DNA of 64,000 nucleotides from Actinoplanes missouriensis 431 (GCF_000284295.1 NC_017093.1:4030001-4094000); one strand, 5' to 3'; shown: positions 22,706 to 32,006, numbered from the stretch's first letter. Translations and numbers: made by a program. The notes: generated by a model not told the origin, from the sequence alone.

Positions 22706-23509
22706 GTGAAGCGCACCGCCCTGATCACCGGAGCGTCCTCGGGCATCGGCCTGGCCACCGCCCGCGCCCTCGCCGCCCGTGGCTACCGGGTCATCGGCAC
22801 CAGCCGCGATCCGGCCGCGCTGGCCGAGACGCAGCGTGCCCCCGGCGTGGAGTACGTGCCGCTGGACCTGACCGACGACGACTCGATCGAGGCGCTCGCC
22901 GGCCTGCTCTCCGGCGTGGACGTGCTGGTCAACAACGCCGGGGAGAGTCAGTCCGGCCCGCTGGAGGAGTTGCCGTCCGACGCGCTGCGCCGGCTGTTCC
23001 AGATCAACGTGCTCGGCGCGGTCCGGCTCACCCAGCTGGCGCTGCCGGGCATGCGCGAGCGCCGCCACGGCCGGGTCGTCATGATCGGCTCGATGCTCGC
23101 GTCGTTCCCGCTCGCCTACCGCTCGTCCTATGTGGCGACCAAGGCGGCGATCAGGGGGTTCAGCGACGGGGCACGGCACGAGTGCTCGCCGTACGGGGTG
23201 TGGCTCACCACCGTCGAACCCGGCTCGATCAACACCGGGATCAGCGAGCGGCGGACCAGATACATCGCGCCGGACTCCCCGCACCGCGCGGAGTTCGACC
23301 GGATGCTGACCGCGCTGAACCGCAACGAGAGCGCCGGCATCACCGCCGACCGGGTCGCCGCGACGGTGCTGAAGGCGATCGATGCATCCCGGCCCAAGCC
23401 GCTCTACGCGGTCGGCAGCAACGCGCCGCTGGTGTTCGCGCTGCGCCGGATCATCCCGGCGACGCTGGCCGAGAAGGTCACACACCGCAAGCATGACCTG
23501 TCTCGATAG
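22706..23509 (+). CDS. Short-chain dehydrogenase/reductase
   Basis: 267-aa classical-type SDR oxidoreductase: cofactor motif TGASSGIG (residues 8-15), NNAG, and catalytic YVATK with Ser upstream (MIGSM). The long C-terminal region and KPLYAVGSNAPLVFALRRII end fit the group that includes retinol- and 3-oxoacyl-type enzymes. GTG start. Natural substrate unknown. Confidence 0.9.
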   Translation: MKRTALITGASSGIGLATARALAARGYRVIGTSRDPAALAETQRAPGVEYVPLDLTDDDSIEALAGLLSGVDVLVNNAGESQSGPLEELPSDALRRLFQINVLGAVRLTQLALPGMRERRHGRVVMIGSMLASFPLAYRSSYVATKAAIRGFSDGARHECSPYGVWLTTVEPGSINTGISERRTRYIAPDSPHRAEFDRMLTALNRNESAGITADRVAATVLKAIDASRPKPLYAVGSNAPLVFALRRIIPATLAEKVTHRKHDLSR

Positions 23510-23565
23510 GATCACGGTCATGTCGATCGATACGCAGGCCGGCCCGACCCGTTGGTGGAACCGCG

Positions 23566-23961
23566 GTGGCTGAGGCCGGGACCGCAGCGCCCGCGCGGCG
23601 TGAACGCGACATCACCGGCTGGCTGATCACCCCGGTCGCCACGCTGGTCCTCGCGCCGCCGCTCACCATGATCCTCGGGATGGTGCTGCTGAACGGCGAC
23701 AGCGCCCCGGCGATCTGTCACGACGTCGCGGTCGCCAACGGGTGCGAGGAGCTCACCCTCGGGCTGATCGGCGAGCACGTGGTCGTCTTCAGTCTGCTCT
23801 GGCTGGCGCTGTGGGCGCTGCCGTGGTGGCTGTCGCTGCGCCGGGTCCGCACGATCGTGGCCGTCGTCGCGGCGGTCGTGCTGCTGGCGATCCCGATCCG
23901 GATGGCCGGCGCCGACGACAGCGGCACCGCCGCGCCGGGGACGGCCCATACCGCCCGCTGA
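23566..23961 (+). CDS. Membrane protein, unknown function
   Basis: 131-aa protein with three likely helices (WLITPVATLVLAPPLTMIL, VVVFSLLWLALWALPWWLSL, IVAVVAAVVLLAIPI) and an extracellular loop holding two Cys (ICHDVAVANGCEE) that could form a disulfide. GTG start 56 bp after the preceding SDR. No family recognised. Confidence 0.6.
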   Translation: MAEAGTAAPARRERDITGWLITPVATLVLAPPLTMILGMVLLNGDSAPAICHDVAVANGCEELTLGLIGEHVVVFSLLWLALWALPWWLSLRRVRTIVAVVAAVVLLAIPIRMAGADDSGTAAPGTAHTAR

Positions 23962-24005
23962 CTCAAGCGCCGCCGCGCTGGGGGCCACCTACACCACCCG
24001 ATGAC

Positions 24006-24284
24006 TCAGAGGACGGCGCGGAACTCGGGCCAGGTTCCCCAGAACCGCTCCACCTCTTCGATGATCGGCTGCAGGGCGCTGGCGACCTCGCGGGGTACCG
24101 GCGTGCCGTCGTCCCAGCACGGCGCGGATGGCAGGTAGTAGAGGCCGCCGCGCACACCCGGCTCCACACCGAGCGTGATCACGTGACCGTCGAGTTCGAA
24201 CTGCCGGGCGAACCGTCCGTGGCTGCGCAGGATCGCGCCACTGTGGTGTTGTGCCTCCTGGCGATGCAGTTCCCGGACCGTCAT
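24006..24284 (-). CDS. Small soluble protein, unknown function
   Basis: 92-aa protein (TVRELHRQEAQHHSGAILRS, ending VERFWGTWPEFRAVL) without membrane segments or known motifs. An ACGGTC-type start context and a GAGGAGGAG ribosome site lie directly upstream on its strand (24286-24294), which supports translation. It is divergent from the beta-propeller gene at 24407. Confidence 0.6.
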   Translation of the reverse strand: MTVRELHRQEAQHHSGAILRSHGRFARQFELDGHVITLGVEPGVRGGLYYLPSAPCWDDGTPVPREVASALQPIIEEVERFWGTWPEFRAVL

Positions 24285-24406
24285 GACTCCTCCTCGGTGA
24301 ACGGGGTGTGACCCCGGTAACAGTGGATACGCCGTGACCCTGTCAGCCGTTCACTACTGTGCGTAGCTATCGACGGAACTTGACTCCACCCGTCATACTC
24401 GCCCGG

Positions 24407-25711
24407 GTGCGGAGAAAGATCTTGATCGTGGCCGTCGCCGCAGCGATCGGCGCTCTTGCCCTGACCGGTCTCGTCCGGCCCTGGCGGGACGCGCCCGGCG
24501 ACGTCGTGCCCGGTGATCTGGAACTGCCCTGGATGTGGCAGGCCACCGTCGGCATGGACGCGCCCGGCCGCGCGTCGATCCTGGCCGGCGGGGACACCCT
24601 CGGCTTCCGGGGCACCGACCTCTTCGACGCCGAAGGCAAGATCGCCGTGGTGGGCCGCGGCGGCGACTACCGCATGCTGCTGCACGGCGGCTGGGACACG
24701 GTCGCGGCGGGCGAGGACGTGCTGCTCTCCCCGGACGGCCGCCGCGTCGTGCGCCCGCCGGTCGATCAGGACAGTCTCGAGGTGATCGACCTGGAGAGCG
24801 GGCGGAGCACGTTCTACCCGCCGCCGGACTTCGCGGCCCCGCCGTCCTCCACCCAGGCGCCGGGATGGTCCGGGCCGGTCGCGTGGGCGCCGGACGGCAA
24901 GTCGGTGCTCGCCGAGGTCTACGCCGGCGACGACACCCACCTGGCGCTGCTCGACCTGGAGACGCGCGCCGTCCAGCCGATCGGCGAGCGCATCCTGCAC
25001 TGGCAGCGGCGGACCGCCTCCCGGGCCGCGTTCGCTCCGGACGGCGGGCATCTCGCGATCTCGGCGGGGAATCAGGTGAGGCTCGTCGACCGTACCGGAA
25101 AGATGGTGTGGGCCGCCGACCTCGGCGACCGCGCCTATCTCGCCGGCGCCGGCGCGTTCACCCCCGACGGCTCCAAGATCGCGATCGCGGAGCTGGCCGG
25201 TTGCCTCGACGACTGCGACGCGGAAGCGCTCGCCGCCCGCAGCTGGACGGTCAGCTACCTCGACGCCGCCACCGGCAAGCCCGCCCCCGGGCCGTCCCTG
25301 GCCGCCGTCACCGGCAGCGCGATCCGGGCGCTCGGCTGGAGTCAGGGTCGTGACCTGGTGATCCTGCGCTACGAGCCGGAGGACGACGCCTACCGCGAGG
25401 CCCGCGCCGACGCCGCCCTGACCGAGTGGAACGACACCGGCTGGCAGGAGACCGCCCACATCACGCTGCTCGCCCTGCCCCCGTCCGGAACCGCCCGCAC
25501 CCTGCTCGACCCGCCGGACGGCGTCCTCACCATGGACGTCTCCCAGGACCTCCTCCAGGCCGGCAGCTTCGGCGGCCCGACACCGGCGGCCGACCCGTTC
25601 CCGGCGCGCCCCATCATCTGGTGGACCCTGGCCCCCCTCGCCTGCCTGGCCGTCATCCTGACGCCCGCATTCTTCGCGGTCCGCCGGCGGCTCTCTTCCC
25701 GGTACGCCTGA
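24407..25711 (+). CDS. Membrane-anchored beta-propeller-like protein
   Basis: 434-aa protein. An N-terminal helix (ILIVAVAAAIGALALTGLV) anchors a large extracellular domain, and a second helix lies near the C terminus (WWTLAPLACLAVILTPAFFA) before a basic tail. The middle has repeated WD40/TolB-like blades: GEDVLLSPDGRRVVRPP, GPVAWAPDGKSVLAEVY, SRAAFAPDGGHLAISAG and GAFTPDGSKIAIAELAG. GTG 24407 is chosen to place the anchor helix at the N terminus. The ligand or partner is unknown. Confidence 0.7.
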   Translation: MRRKILIVAVAAAIGALALTGLVRPWRDAPGDVVPGDLELPWMWQATVGMDAPGRASILAGGDTLGFRGTDLFDAEGKIAVVGRGGDYRMLLHGGWDTVAAGEDVLLSPDGRRVVRPPVDQDSLEVIDLESGRSTFYPPPDFAAPPSSTQAPGWSGPVAWAPDGKSVLAEVYAGDDTHLALLDLETRAVQPIGERILHWQRRTASRAAFAPDGGHLAISAGNQVRLVDRTGKMVWAADLGDRAYLAGAGAFTPDGSKIAIAELAGCLDDCDAEALAARSWTVSYLDAATGKPAPGPSLAAVTGSAIRALGWSQGRDLVILRYEPEDDAYREARADAALTEWNDTGWQETAHITLLALPPSGTARTLLDPPDGVLTMDVSQDLLQAGSFGGPTPAADPFPARPIIWWTLAPLACLAVILTPAFFAVRRRLSSRYA

Positions 25712-25800
25712 CCGCCCTCACGGTGGCGGCCGGCGCACCCGATCGGCTTCCGCGTGCGCCGGCCGCCCTGCCGCAGGAGGACGCCGGCCCCGCCGGCGCC

Positions 25801-25829
25801 TTGACAGTTCACATTCGACACAGGTTAAT
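25801..25829 (+). promoter_or_regulatory. Sigma70-like promoter of secreted hydrolase
   Basis: Perfect -35 TTGACA (25801) and -10-like GTTAAT (25824) with a 17-bp spacer, 43 bp before the GTG start. It is the clearest housekeeping-type promoter in the window. Confidence 0.65.
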
Positions 25830-25872
25830 GGAAACACTGTTTCGGAGAGCGTTACGACCTTCTGGAGGTCCC

Positions 25873-26844
25873 GTGTCTCTGTCCCTGCGCCGTGCCCTAG
25901 CGGCGCTGGCCCTCACCGCCGCCACCCTCGTCGCCACCCCGCAGGCAGCCTCCGCGGCCGCCGCCGAGGTGGACGGCGAGATCTCCGTCCCGTGCTGGAT
26001 CCACACCTACACACCGGACGCCGACTGGTATTTCCCCGCCACCACCAGCCCGAAGGCGCTCGTCTACCTGCAGCACGGCTTCTCCCGCTCGAACAACAAC
26101 GTCGCCGACCTGGCCCGCGAGTATCAGGCGGCCGGCTTCCTCGTCTTCGCCCCGACGCTGCCGTCGGCCGACATCTACGGCTGCACGGTCAACAATCTCG
26201 GCAACAACACGGTGTTCCTGAAGAGCGTCGCCGGCTGGATCGGGACCGCGACCGATCCGAACGGCGCGCTCGCGAAGAGCTACGCCGCGGCGGCCAGGGC
26301 CGCCGGTCGCTCCGGCAGCACGCTGCCGGCCAGCTACGTCCTGGCCGGTCACTCGGCCGGCGGCGAGGCGGTCACCTATCTCGCCGATTCCCTGCGTACG
26401 GCCTACCCGAGCGCCTTCGCCGGCCTGAAGTACGTGCAGCTGCTCGACCCGGTGAAGTCCATCTTCGGCAGCAACATGGCGACCGGCCTGGCCGGGATCG
26501 CCGGGACCGGGCTGCCGATCCGTACCATCTCGTCGCCGCCGTATCTGGCGAACAGCAACGCGAGCGGAACCGTGCAGCTCACCACCGACCTGGACCGCGA
26601 CTTCCTCGGGGTCCGGCTCACCACCGGCTCGCACTGTGACGCGGAGGGCTCGAGCACCAACGTCCTCTGCACGCTGACCGCCGGCACCTCGAAGGCGGCC
26701 AACGTGGCGGCCCTGCAGACCCTCGCCGTGAACTGGACGGCGGACGCGGTGGACGGCGTCACGACCGCTACCTATTACCCGGGCGGCGCCTATTACCAGA
26801 GCCTGCTCACCGGCGGCACGATCGTGACACTCAGCGGGAACTGA
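25873..26844 (+). CDS. Secreted alpha/beta hydrolase
   Basis: 323-aa exported hydrolase. The signal peptide is VSLSLRRALAALALTAATLV, with cleavage after QAASA near residue 33. The fold is alpha/beta hydrolase: oxyanion segment YLQHGFSRSNNN, nucleophile elbow GHSAGGE (Ser near residue 159) and a late His in TGSHCDAEG. GTG 25873 has GGAGG five bases away, which decides the start over upstream ATGs. It resembles chlorophyllase/lipase-like esterases; the substrate is not known. Confidence 0.85.
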   Translation: MSLSLRRALAALALTAATLVATPQAASAAAAEVDGEISVPCWIHTYTPDADWYFPATTSPKALVYLQHGFSRSNNNVADLAREYQAAGFLVFAPTLPSADIYGCTVNNLGNNTVFLKSVAGWIGTATDPNGALAKSYAAAARAAGRSGSTLPASYVLAGHSAGGEAVTYLADSLRTAYPSAFAGLKYVQLLDPVKSIFGSNMATGLAGIAGTGLPIRTISSPPYLANSNASGTVQLTTDLDRDFLGVRLTTGSHCDAEGSSTNVLCTLTAGTSKAANVAALQTLAVNWTADAVDGVTTATYYPGGAYYQSLLTGGTIVTLSGN

Positions 26845-26895
26845 CCAAAAACCGCCCGGCCGGTTAATCGCCCGCCGACCGGGCATCCCGTTACC

Positions 26896-27702
26896 ATGAC
26901 GAGTGAGATGAACGAGTTCGCCGTGGTCACCGGCGCGTCCAGCGGGATCGGCTATGAGCTGGCCCGCCAGTTCGCCGAGCACGGGTACGACCTGCTGATC
27001 ACCGCCGAGGACACCGGGATCGACGACGCCGCGACCGACCTGCGACGCGACGGCGGCCACCAGACGGTCACCGCGGTCCGGGCGGACCTGGCCACCTTCG
27101 ACGGGGTGGAGCAGCTCTACGCCGCGATCCTGGAGACCGGCCGCCCGGTCGACGCGCTCGCCCTGAACGCCGGGCGCGGGATCGGCGGCGACTTCACCCG
27201 GCAGACCGACCTGGAGGACGAGCTGAACGTGATCGACGTGAACATCACGTCGACCGTCCACCTGGCGAAGCGGGTGCTGCCCGACATGGTGGCCCGCGGT
27301 TCCGGCCAGGTGCTGTTCACCTCGTCGATCGCCTCCGAGATGCCCGGCACCTACCAGGCCGTCTACAACGCGTCGAAGTCGTTCGTCCAGTCGTTCGCCG
27401 AGGCCCTGCGTGCCGAACTGGAGGACACCGGCGTCTCGGTGACGTCGCTGATGCCCGGCCCGACCGACACCAACTTCTTCCACCGCGCCGAGATGGACGA
27501 CACCCGGGTCGGCGCGAGCAAGAAGGACGACCCGGCGCTTGTCGCGAAGCAGGGCTTCGAGGCGATGATCAAGGAGAAGGAGAAGGTCGTCGCCGGCTCC
27601 TGGAAGACCAAGGCCCAGGGCGCCGGCTCCAAGGTCATGCCGGACCGCCTGAAGGCCGCCATGCACAGCAAGATGGCCGAACCGGGCTCGGCGAAGTCCT
27701 AG
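26896..27702 (+). CDS. Short-chain dehydrogenase/reductase
   Basis: 268-aa classical-type SDR: TGASSGIG near residue 13, NAGRGI, catalytic Ser in LFTSSIA and YNASK (Tyr and Lys present). A charged Lys-rich C-terminal end follows (KEKEKVVAGSWKTKAQ). Its stop overlaps the stop of the convergent PLP enzyme within a CTAG. Probably a soluble oxidoreductase; substrate unknown. Confidence 0.9.
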   Translation: MTSEMNEFAVVTGASSGIGYELARQFAEHGYDLLITAEDTGIDDAATDLRRDGGHQTVTAVRADLATFDGVEQLYAAILETGRPVDALALNAGRGIGGDFTRQTDLEDELNVIDVNITSTVHLAKRVLPDMVARGSGQVLFTSSIASEMPGTYQAVYNASKSFVQSFAEALRAELEDTGVSVTSLMPGPTDTNFFHRAEMDDTRVGASKKDDPALVAKQGFEAMIKEKEKVVAGSWKTKAQGAGSKVMPDRLKAAMHSKMAEPGSAKS

Positions 27703-29354
27703 ACCAGGCAGACATCCGGAAGCAGGAACCACCGGAGCTTCTCGAACGCCGGCGGCAGGCCGGGGTGAAAACCATCATCGGGTACGGGCGCAGCGCTCAG
27801 GATCGACTGAGCCTCCACCAGATATCCGGCGAGGTCGGCCTCGGCGGTGGACGGATCGGCGACGGGCGCGACGGGCGGCATCGTGACGGTGCCGTCCGCG
27901 TCCAGCCGCAGGTCCGCCAGGTGGACCGCGGGACGGGTGTGGCGCAGGTGGGTCCACCGGCCGGTACGCGGGTCGAACCGGTACTGCGGGAGCAGCCGGG
28001 CGCCGTACCGGGCGATCAGCAGCACCGCCTCGATCAGGTAATCGGCGGTGGCGTCCGCGATGAAGTAGTTGAAGTTGAGCCGGCTCCAGCCCGGCTTGAT
28101 CCCCTCCCAGCCGCCGACGATCTCGCCACGGAACTCCCGGGAGTGCGACTCGTCGATGCCGAGCAGCCGGTGCCCGTACGGGCCGGCGCATGAGCACCCG
28201 CTGCGCGCCTGCACCCCGAAGAGGTCGTTGAGCAGGGCCGCCACGAAGTTGTGGTGCAGGTGGCGCTCGCCGGCCCGGATCTGGAAGGAGACGATCGAGA
28301 GCCGGTCGGCGTCCGGGTCGCCGAGGATCTCGATGGCCGGCTCGGCGCGCCAGCGCTCACGGGCGCGCCGCCAGAGGGCGCGTTCCCGTCCCTCGATCAG
28401 GTCGGTGCCGACGGCCTCCTTGACCGCGAAGACCAGGCCGGCCCGGATCGACTCGACGATCGCCGGGGTGCCGCCCTCCTCCCGGGCGACCGGGTCGGAG
28501 AGGTAGCGGTGGCCGGACGGGTCGACGTACGCCACGGTCCCGCCGCCGGGGATCACCGGCACCCGGTTGGTCAGCAGCCTTCGGTCCACCACCAGCACGC
28601 CGGGCGTCTGCGGTCCACCGGCGAACTTGTGCGGGGAGAGGAAGACGGCGTCCTTGTCGTCCATGGTGATCGGCACGTACGGCCCGGCTGCCGCGTAGTC
28701 CCAGACCGACAGGGCGCCGTGCTCGCGCAGCACCCGGGAGACCGCAGCGGTGTCGGTGCGGATACCCGTCACGTTGGAGGCGGCGGAGAAGCTGCCGACC
28801 CGCAACGGCCGGTCCGCGTAGGCCAGCAGCGCCGCGCGCAACGCGTCCAGGTCGACGTGCCCGGTGTGGTCGGACTCGATCTCGACGACGTCGGCGATCG
28901 ACTCCCGCCACGGCAGCTCGTTGGAATGGTGCTCGTAGGGCCCGACGAAGACGACCGGGCGGTCCGCCGCCGGAATGTGGGCGCTCAGACCGTACCCGTC
29001 GTCGAGGTTCTCCGGGATGCGCAGGCCGAGGATGCCGACCAGCTTGGCCACCGCCGCCGTCGCCCCGGACCCGCAGAAGATCACGACATGGTCGGGGCCG
29101 GCGTTGACGCTGCGGTGGATGATCGAGCGCGCCTCCTCGCGCAGCGCCCCGGTCTGCGCGCCGGTCGCGGACGCCTCGGTGTGCGTGTTGGCGTAGCGGG
29201 TCAGCACCTGGTCGCGGATGAAGTCCTCGATGAAGTCGAGGGCCTGCCCGGAGGCGGTGTAGTCGGCGTACGTGATCCGCCGCGGCCCGAACGGCCCGTC
29301 CAGCACCTGCCCGGTGCCGGCCAGCCCGTCCCGGATTCGTTCCAGCATCCCCAT
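27699..29354 (-). CDS. Class-V aminotransferase / cysteine desulfurase-like enzyme
   Basis: 551-aa PLP enzyme. Seen: FCGSGATAAVAKLVG, EHHSNELPWRE, WDYAAAGPY, PLP lysine in LSPHKFAGG (near residue 243) and RSGCSCAGPYG, which holds Cys residues near the position of the desulfurase cysteine. Desulfurases of the SufS/CsdA type are about 400 aa, so this form has an extra C-terminal region of about 130 residues. ATG with AGGAGAGGAC upstream. Could act on cysteine, selenocysteine or another amino acid; function inferred only at family level. Confidence 0.85.
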   Translation of the reverse strand: MGMLERIRDGLAGTGQVLDGPFGPRRITYADYTASGQALDFIEDFIRDQVLTRYANTHTEASATGAQTGALREEARSIIHRSVNAGPDHVVIFCGSGATAAVAKLVGILGLRIPENLDDGYGLSAHIPAADRPVVFVGPYEHHSNELPWRESIADVVEIESDHTGHVDLDALRAALLAYADRPLRVGSFSAASNVTGIRTDTAAVSRVLREHGALSVWDYAAAGPYVPITMDDKDAVFLSPHKFAGGPQTPGVLVVDRRLLTNRVPVIPGGGTVAYVDPSGHRYLSDPVAREEGGTPAIVESIRAGLVFAVKEAVGTDLIEGRERALWRRARERWRAEPAIEILGDPDADRLSIVSFQIRAGERHLHHNFVAALLNDLFGVQARSGCSCAGPYGHRLLGIDESHSREFRGEIVGGWEGIKPGWSRLNFNYFIADATADYLIEAVLLIARYGARLLPQYRFDPRTGRWTHLRHTRPAVHLADLRLDADGTVTMPPVAPVADPSTAEADLAGYLVEAQSILSAAPVPDDGFHPGLPPAFEKLRWFLLPDVCLV

Positions 29355-29416
29355 GGCTACGTCCTCTCCTCGCAGGGCGGACGTTACCCGGTTTCGCGCC
29401 GGACGTTAACGCCCGT

Positions 29417-30448
29417 TCAGGCGGAGTGACGCGGGATCAGGGTGGGTTCGTAGATCACCGAGGTGACCCGGGCCGACGGATCGTCGATGCTGGTCAGCAG
29501 CAGCCGGGCGGCCTCGGCGGACATGTCCTCCAGCGGGTGCCGGACCGTGGTGAGCGCCGGGCGGGCGGCGAGCGCGGCGCTGCTGTCGTCGAATCCGACC
29601 ACCGCCACGTCGTCCGGCACCCGCCGGCCGGCGTCGCGGAGCACCAGCAGCGCGCCGAGGGCCATCAGGTCGTTCGCCACGAAGACGCCGTCGGTCCCCG
29701 GGTGGTCGGCGAGCAGCGTCCGCATCGCCGCCGATCCGCTCTCCTGGGTGAGGTTGCCCGCGGCGGAGGGCACCCAGGCGTGCCCGTGGCGGGCCATCGC
29801 GCGGCGGAATCCGGAGATCCGGTCGGCGCTCGCCGGCACCTCGGGCGGACCGGTGATCAGCGCCGGCCGGCGGCACCCGCGATCGGCCAGGCGGGCGGCG
29901 GCCAGCTCGGCGCCGGCCGAGTTGTCCAGGTCGACGTAGCTGACCGGGACCGGCTCGGCGGGCCGGCCGATCAGCACGGCCGGGATGCCGGCCTCGGCGA
30001 GCAGGCGGGGCAGCGGGTCGCGGGCCGGCAGGGAGAGCACCACGGCGCCGTCGGCCTGGCCGTTGCGCAGGTCGCCGACGAGCCGCTTGTGCCCGTCGGC
30101 GCCGACCATCTGCAGGGCCAGCTGCACACCGGCCGGGCGCAGCACGCTCATCAGCCCGCCGACGACCCGCCCGAAATAGGGATCGCTGAAGAACCGGCTC
30201 ATGAACGGGTCGTCGTCGTGGGTCTCGGAGTCGGAGACGACCAGGGCGACCGTGCCGGTGCGGCGGGTCACCAGGGAGCGGGCCAGCCTGTTCGGCACGT
30301 ACCCGGTCTGGTCGACAGCCGTCCACACCTGCCGGTGGAGCTCGGGATCGACGTTGCGGATGCCGTTGATGACGCGGGAGACGGTTGCGCGCGAGACACC
30401 CGCCACGCGGGCCACGTCCTCGAGCGTGGGCAGCCGGTGACTCTGCAT
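29417..30448 (-). CDS. LacI regulator of the CBM32 glycosidase locus
   Basis: 343-aa LacI-type repressor. HTH: TLEDVARVAGVSRATVSRVI at residues 8-27, then the sugar-sensing domain with VVGFDDSSAALAARPALTTV and the C-terminal YEPTLIPRHSA. It is paralogous to the LacI at 38935 (shared blocks such as DPYFGRV and VVGFDDSSAAL). It lies divergent from the DUF1996 gene, with operators at 30468 and 30562 in between, so it very likely controls itself and the secreted proteins. Effector probably a glucan fragment (inference). Confidence 0.93.
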   Translation of the reverse strand: MQSHRLPTLEDVARVAGVSRATVSRVINGIRNVDPELHRQVWTAVDQTGYVPNRLARSLVTRRTGTVALVVSDSETHDDDPFMSRFFSDPYFGRVVGGLMSVLRPAGVQLALQMVGADGHKRLVGDLRNGQADGAVVLSLPARDPLPRLLAEAGIPAVLIGRPAEPVPVSYVDLDNSAGAELAAARLADRGCRRPALITGPPEVPASADRISGFRRAMARHGHAWVPSAAGNLTQESGSAAMRTLLADHPGTDGVFVANDLMALGALLVLRDAGRRVPDDVAVVGFDDSSAALAARPALTTVRHPLEDMSAEAARLLLTSIDDPSARVTSVIYEPTLIPRHSA

Positions 30449-30467
30449 GACCGCAGTTATAGCACGC

Positions 30468-30481
30468 GGAGAGCGCTTTCC
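30468..30481. promoter_or_regulatory. LacI operator GGAGAGCGCTTTCC
   Basis: 14-bp AGCGCT-centred near-palindrome 20 bp upstream of the LacI start. It is the exact reverse complement of the site at 30562, so it likely serves autoregulation. Confidence 0.85.
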
Positions 30482-30531
30482 GGGGACCCGTCTCCGGGCC
30501 GCCGGAGCCCGGTTCCGGAACCGGGAAGTCA

Positions 30532-30560
30532 TTGACGGGTGTGATATCGGAGCCCACGAT
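30532..30560 (+). promoter_or_regulatory. Promoter of the DUF1996 gene
   Basis: -35 TTGACG at 30532, 17-bp spacer, weak -10 CACGAT at 30555; the LacI box follows at once. The -35 and spacing match the promoters proposed at 32673 and 35910. Confidence 0.5.
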
Positions 30561-30561
30561 G

Positions 30562-30575
30562 GGAAAGCGCTCTCC
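30562..30575. promoter_or_regulatory. LacI operator GGAAAGCGCTCTCC
   Basis: AGCGCT-centred site just after the proposed -10 of the DUF1996 gene, where bound repressor would block transcription. Confidence 0.85.
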
Positions 30576-30611
30576 AAGTCTCCGATCCGCTCTCATCCCC
30601 GAGGAGACACC

Positions 30612-32000
30612 GTGCGACAACGAATCCTGGCGCCCCTCGGCGTCACCGTCCTGGCGGCCGCACTGCTGGTCGCCGCCAACCAGTCCGCGCAGGCCGCGGA
30701 CACCCTGCTCTCCCAGGGGCGGCCCGCCCTCGCCTCCTCCGTGGAGAACGGCGAAGCACCGGCCGTCGCCGCCGTCGATGGCCGTCCCGACACCCGCTGG
30801 GGCAGCCAGTGGGCCGATCCGCAGTGGATCCGCGTCGACCTCGGCGCCACCGCGGCGATCACCCGCGTCGTCCTGCACTGGGAGACGGCCTACGCGAAGG
30901 CGTACCAGATCCAGACCTCGGCCGACGGTGCCGCCTGGACCACGATCCTGTCCAGGACCGGCGGCGCGGGCGGGACCGAGACGCTCACGGTGAGCGGATC
31001 CGGGCGTTACGTCCGGCTGCTCGGGACGCAGCGCGGCACCGGCTACGGTTACTCGCTGTTCGAGTTCCAGGTCTTCGGGACGTCCTCGGCCACCCCGCAA
31101 CCCACCGACGGGCCGGGGTACGTCCACGCCAGTCCACCGGTCACCGGTGTCGTGCCGTCCACCGCGACCCCGCCGGCCCAGAACCCGCCGGTCACCCATC
31201 GTGAGTTCCAGGCGAACTGCTCGGTGAGCCGGACCAACCTGAACGACGACCCGATCGTCTTCCCGCGGCTGCCCGGCGCCTCGCACTCGCACACCTTCAT
31301 GGGCAACCGCACCACGAACGCGAACTCGACCCTGGAGACCCTGCAGGCCGGAGGCACGTCGTGCATCACGCCCGGTGACAAGACCGGCTACTGGATGCCG
31401 ACGCTTCTCAACGGCGACCAGGCGGTCCAGCCGGACGGCCCGCAGGTCATCTACTACAAGAGCGGCGTGATCGACTACCGCAGTGTGCGGCCGTTCCCGC
31501 CGGGCCTGCGCTACGTGGTCGGCAGCCCGGCCGCCACGCTCGACGAGTTCCGCTACGCCCCCGGTGCGGTCGAGGGCTTCGAGTGCGGCAACAGCGCGTT
31601 CAACTGGGACATCCCGGCGACCTGCCCGGCCGGCACCCAGCTGAACGTCCGCTACGCGGCGCCGAGCTGCTGGAACGGTCTCCATCTGGACACGCCCGAC
31701 CACAAGAGCCACATGTCGTACCCGGTCAACGGGGTCTGCCCGGCCTCACACCCGGTCGCCGTGCCGATGATCGAGTTCAAGATGGCGTGGCCGGTCAGCG
31801 GGAACATGTCGGCGGTGCGGTTCTCCAGTGGACGCGGATATTCGTTCCACTACGACGTCTACAACGTCTGGGATCCGCCGACGCTCGCCGCGCTGGTGCG
31901 GCACTGCATCAACGGCGGCCTGCAGTGCAATCCGCGCGGATTCGACCTGTACAAGCCGGAGCGCGGTGCCGCGCTGAACGAGAACTACGAATTGCCGTAA
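30612..32000 (+). CDS. Secreted CBM32-DUF1996 protein
   Basis: 462-aa exported protein. The signal peptide ends near AQAA (residue 27). Residues 30-155 are an F5/8C (CBM32-like) carbohydrate-binding module: LLSQGRPALASS, GRPDTRWGSQWADPQWIRVD and GYGYSLFEFQVFG. A Pro/Thr linker follows. Residues 190-460 are DUF1996, with ASHSHTFMGNRTTN, YWMPTL and NPRGFDLYKPERG. DUF1996 has no firmly known activity. GTG start with GAGGAG upstream. A LacI box covers the promoter, and neighbours carry the same CBM module fused to glycosidases, so it probably binds or processes the same glucan. Confidence 0.9.
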   Translation: MRQRILAPLGVTVLAAALLVAANQSAQAADTLLSQGRPALASSVENGEAPAVAAVDGRPDTRWGSQWADPQWIRVDLGATAAITRVVLHWETAYAKAYQIQTSADGAAWTTILSRTGGAGGTETLTVSGSGRYVRLLGTQRGTGYGYSLFEFQVFGTSSATPQPTDGPGYVHASPPVTGVVPSTATPPAQNPPVTHREFQANCSVSRTNLNDDPIVFPRLPGASHSHTFMGNRTTNANSTLETLQAGGTSCITPGDKTGYWMPTLLNGDQAVQPDGPQVIYYKSGVIDYRSVRPFPPGLRYVVGSPAATLDEFRYAPGAVEGFECGNSAFNWDIPATCPAGTQLNVRYAAPSCWNGLHLDTPDHKSHMSYPVNGVCPASHPVAVPMIEFKMAWPVSGNMSAVRFSSGRGYSFHYDVYNVWDPPTLAALVRHCINGGLQCNPRGFDLYKPERGAALNENYELP

Positions 32001-32006
32001 CAGTTG

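Noticed and set aside
29406..31712. Minus-strand ORF of 768 codons spanning the LacI and DUF1996 genes
   Set aside because: It runs antisense to DUF1996 and out of frame through LacI; composition is typical of a GC-rich shadow frame.
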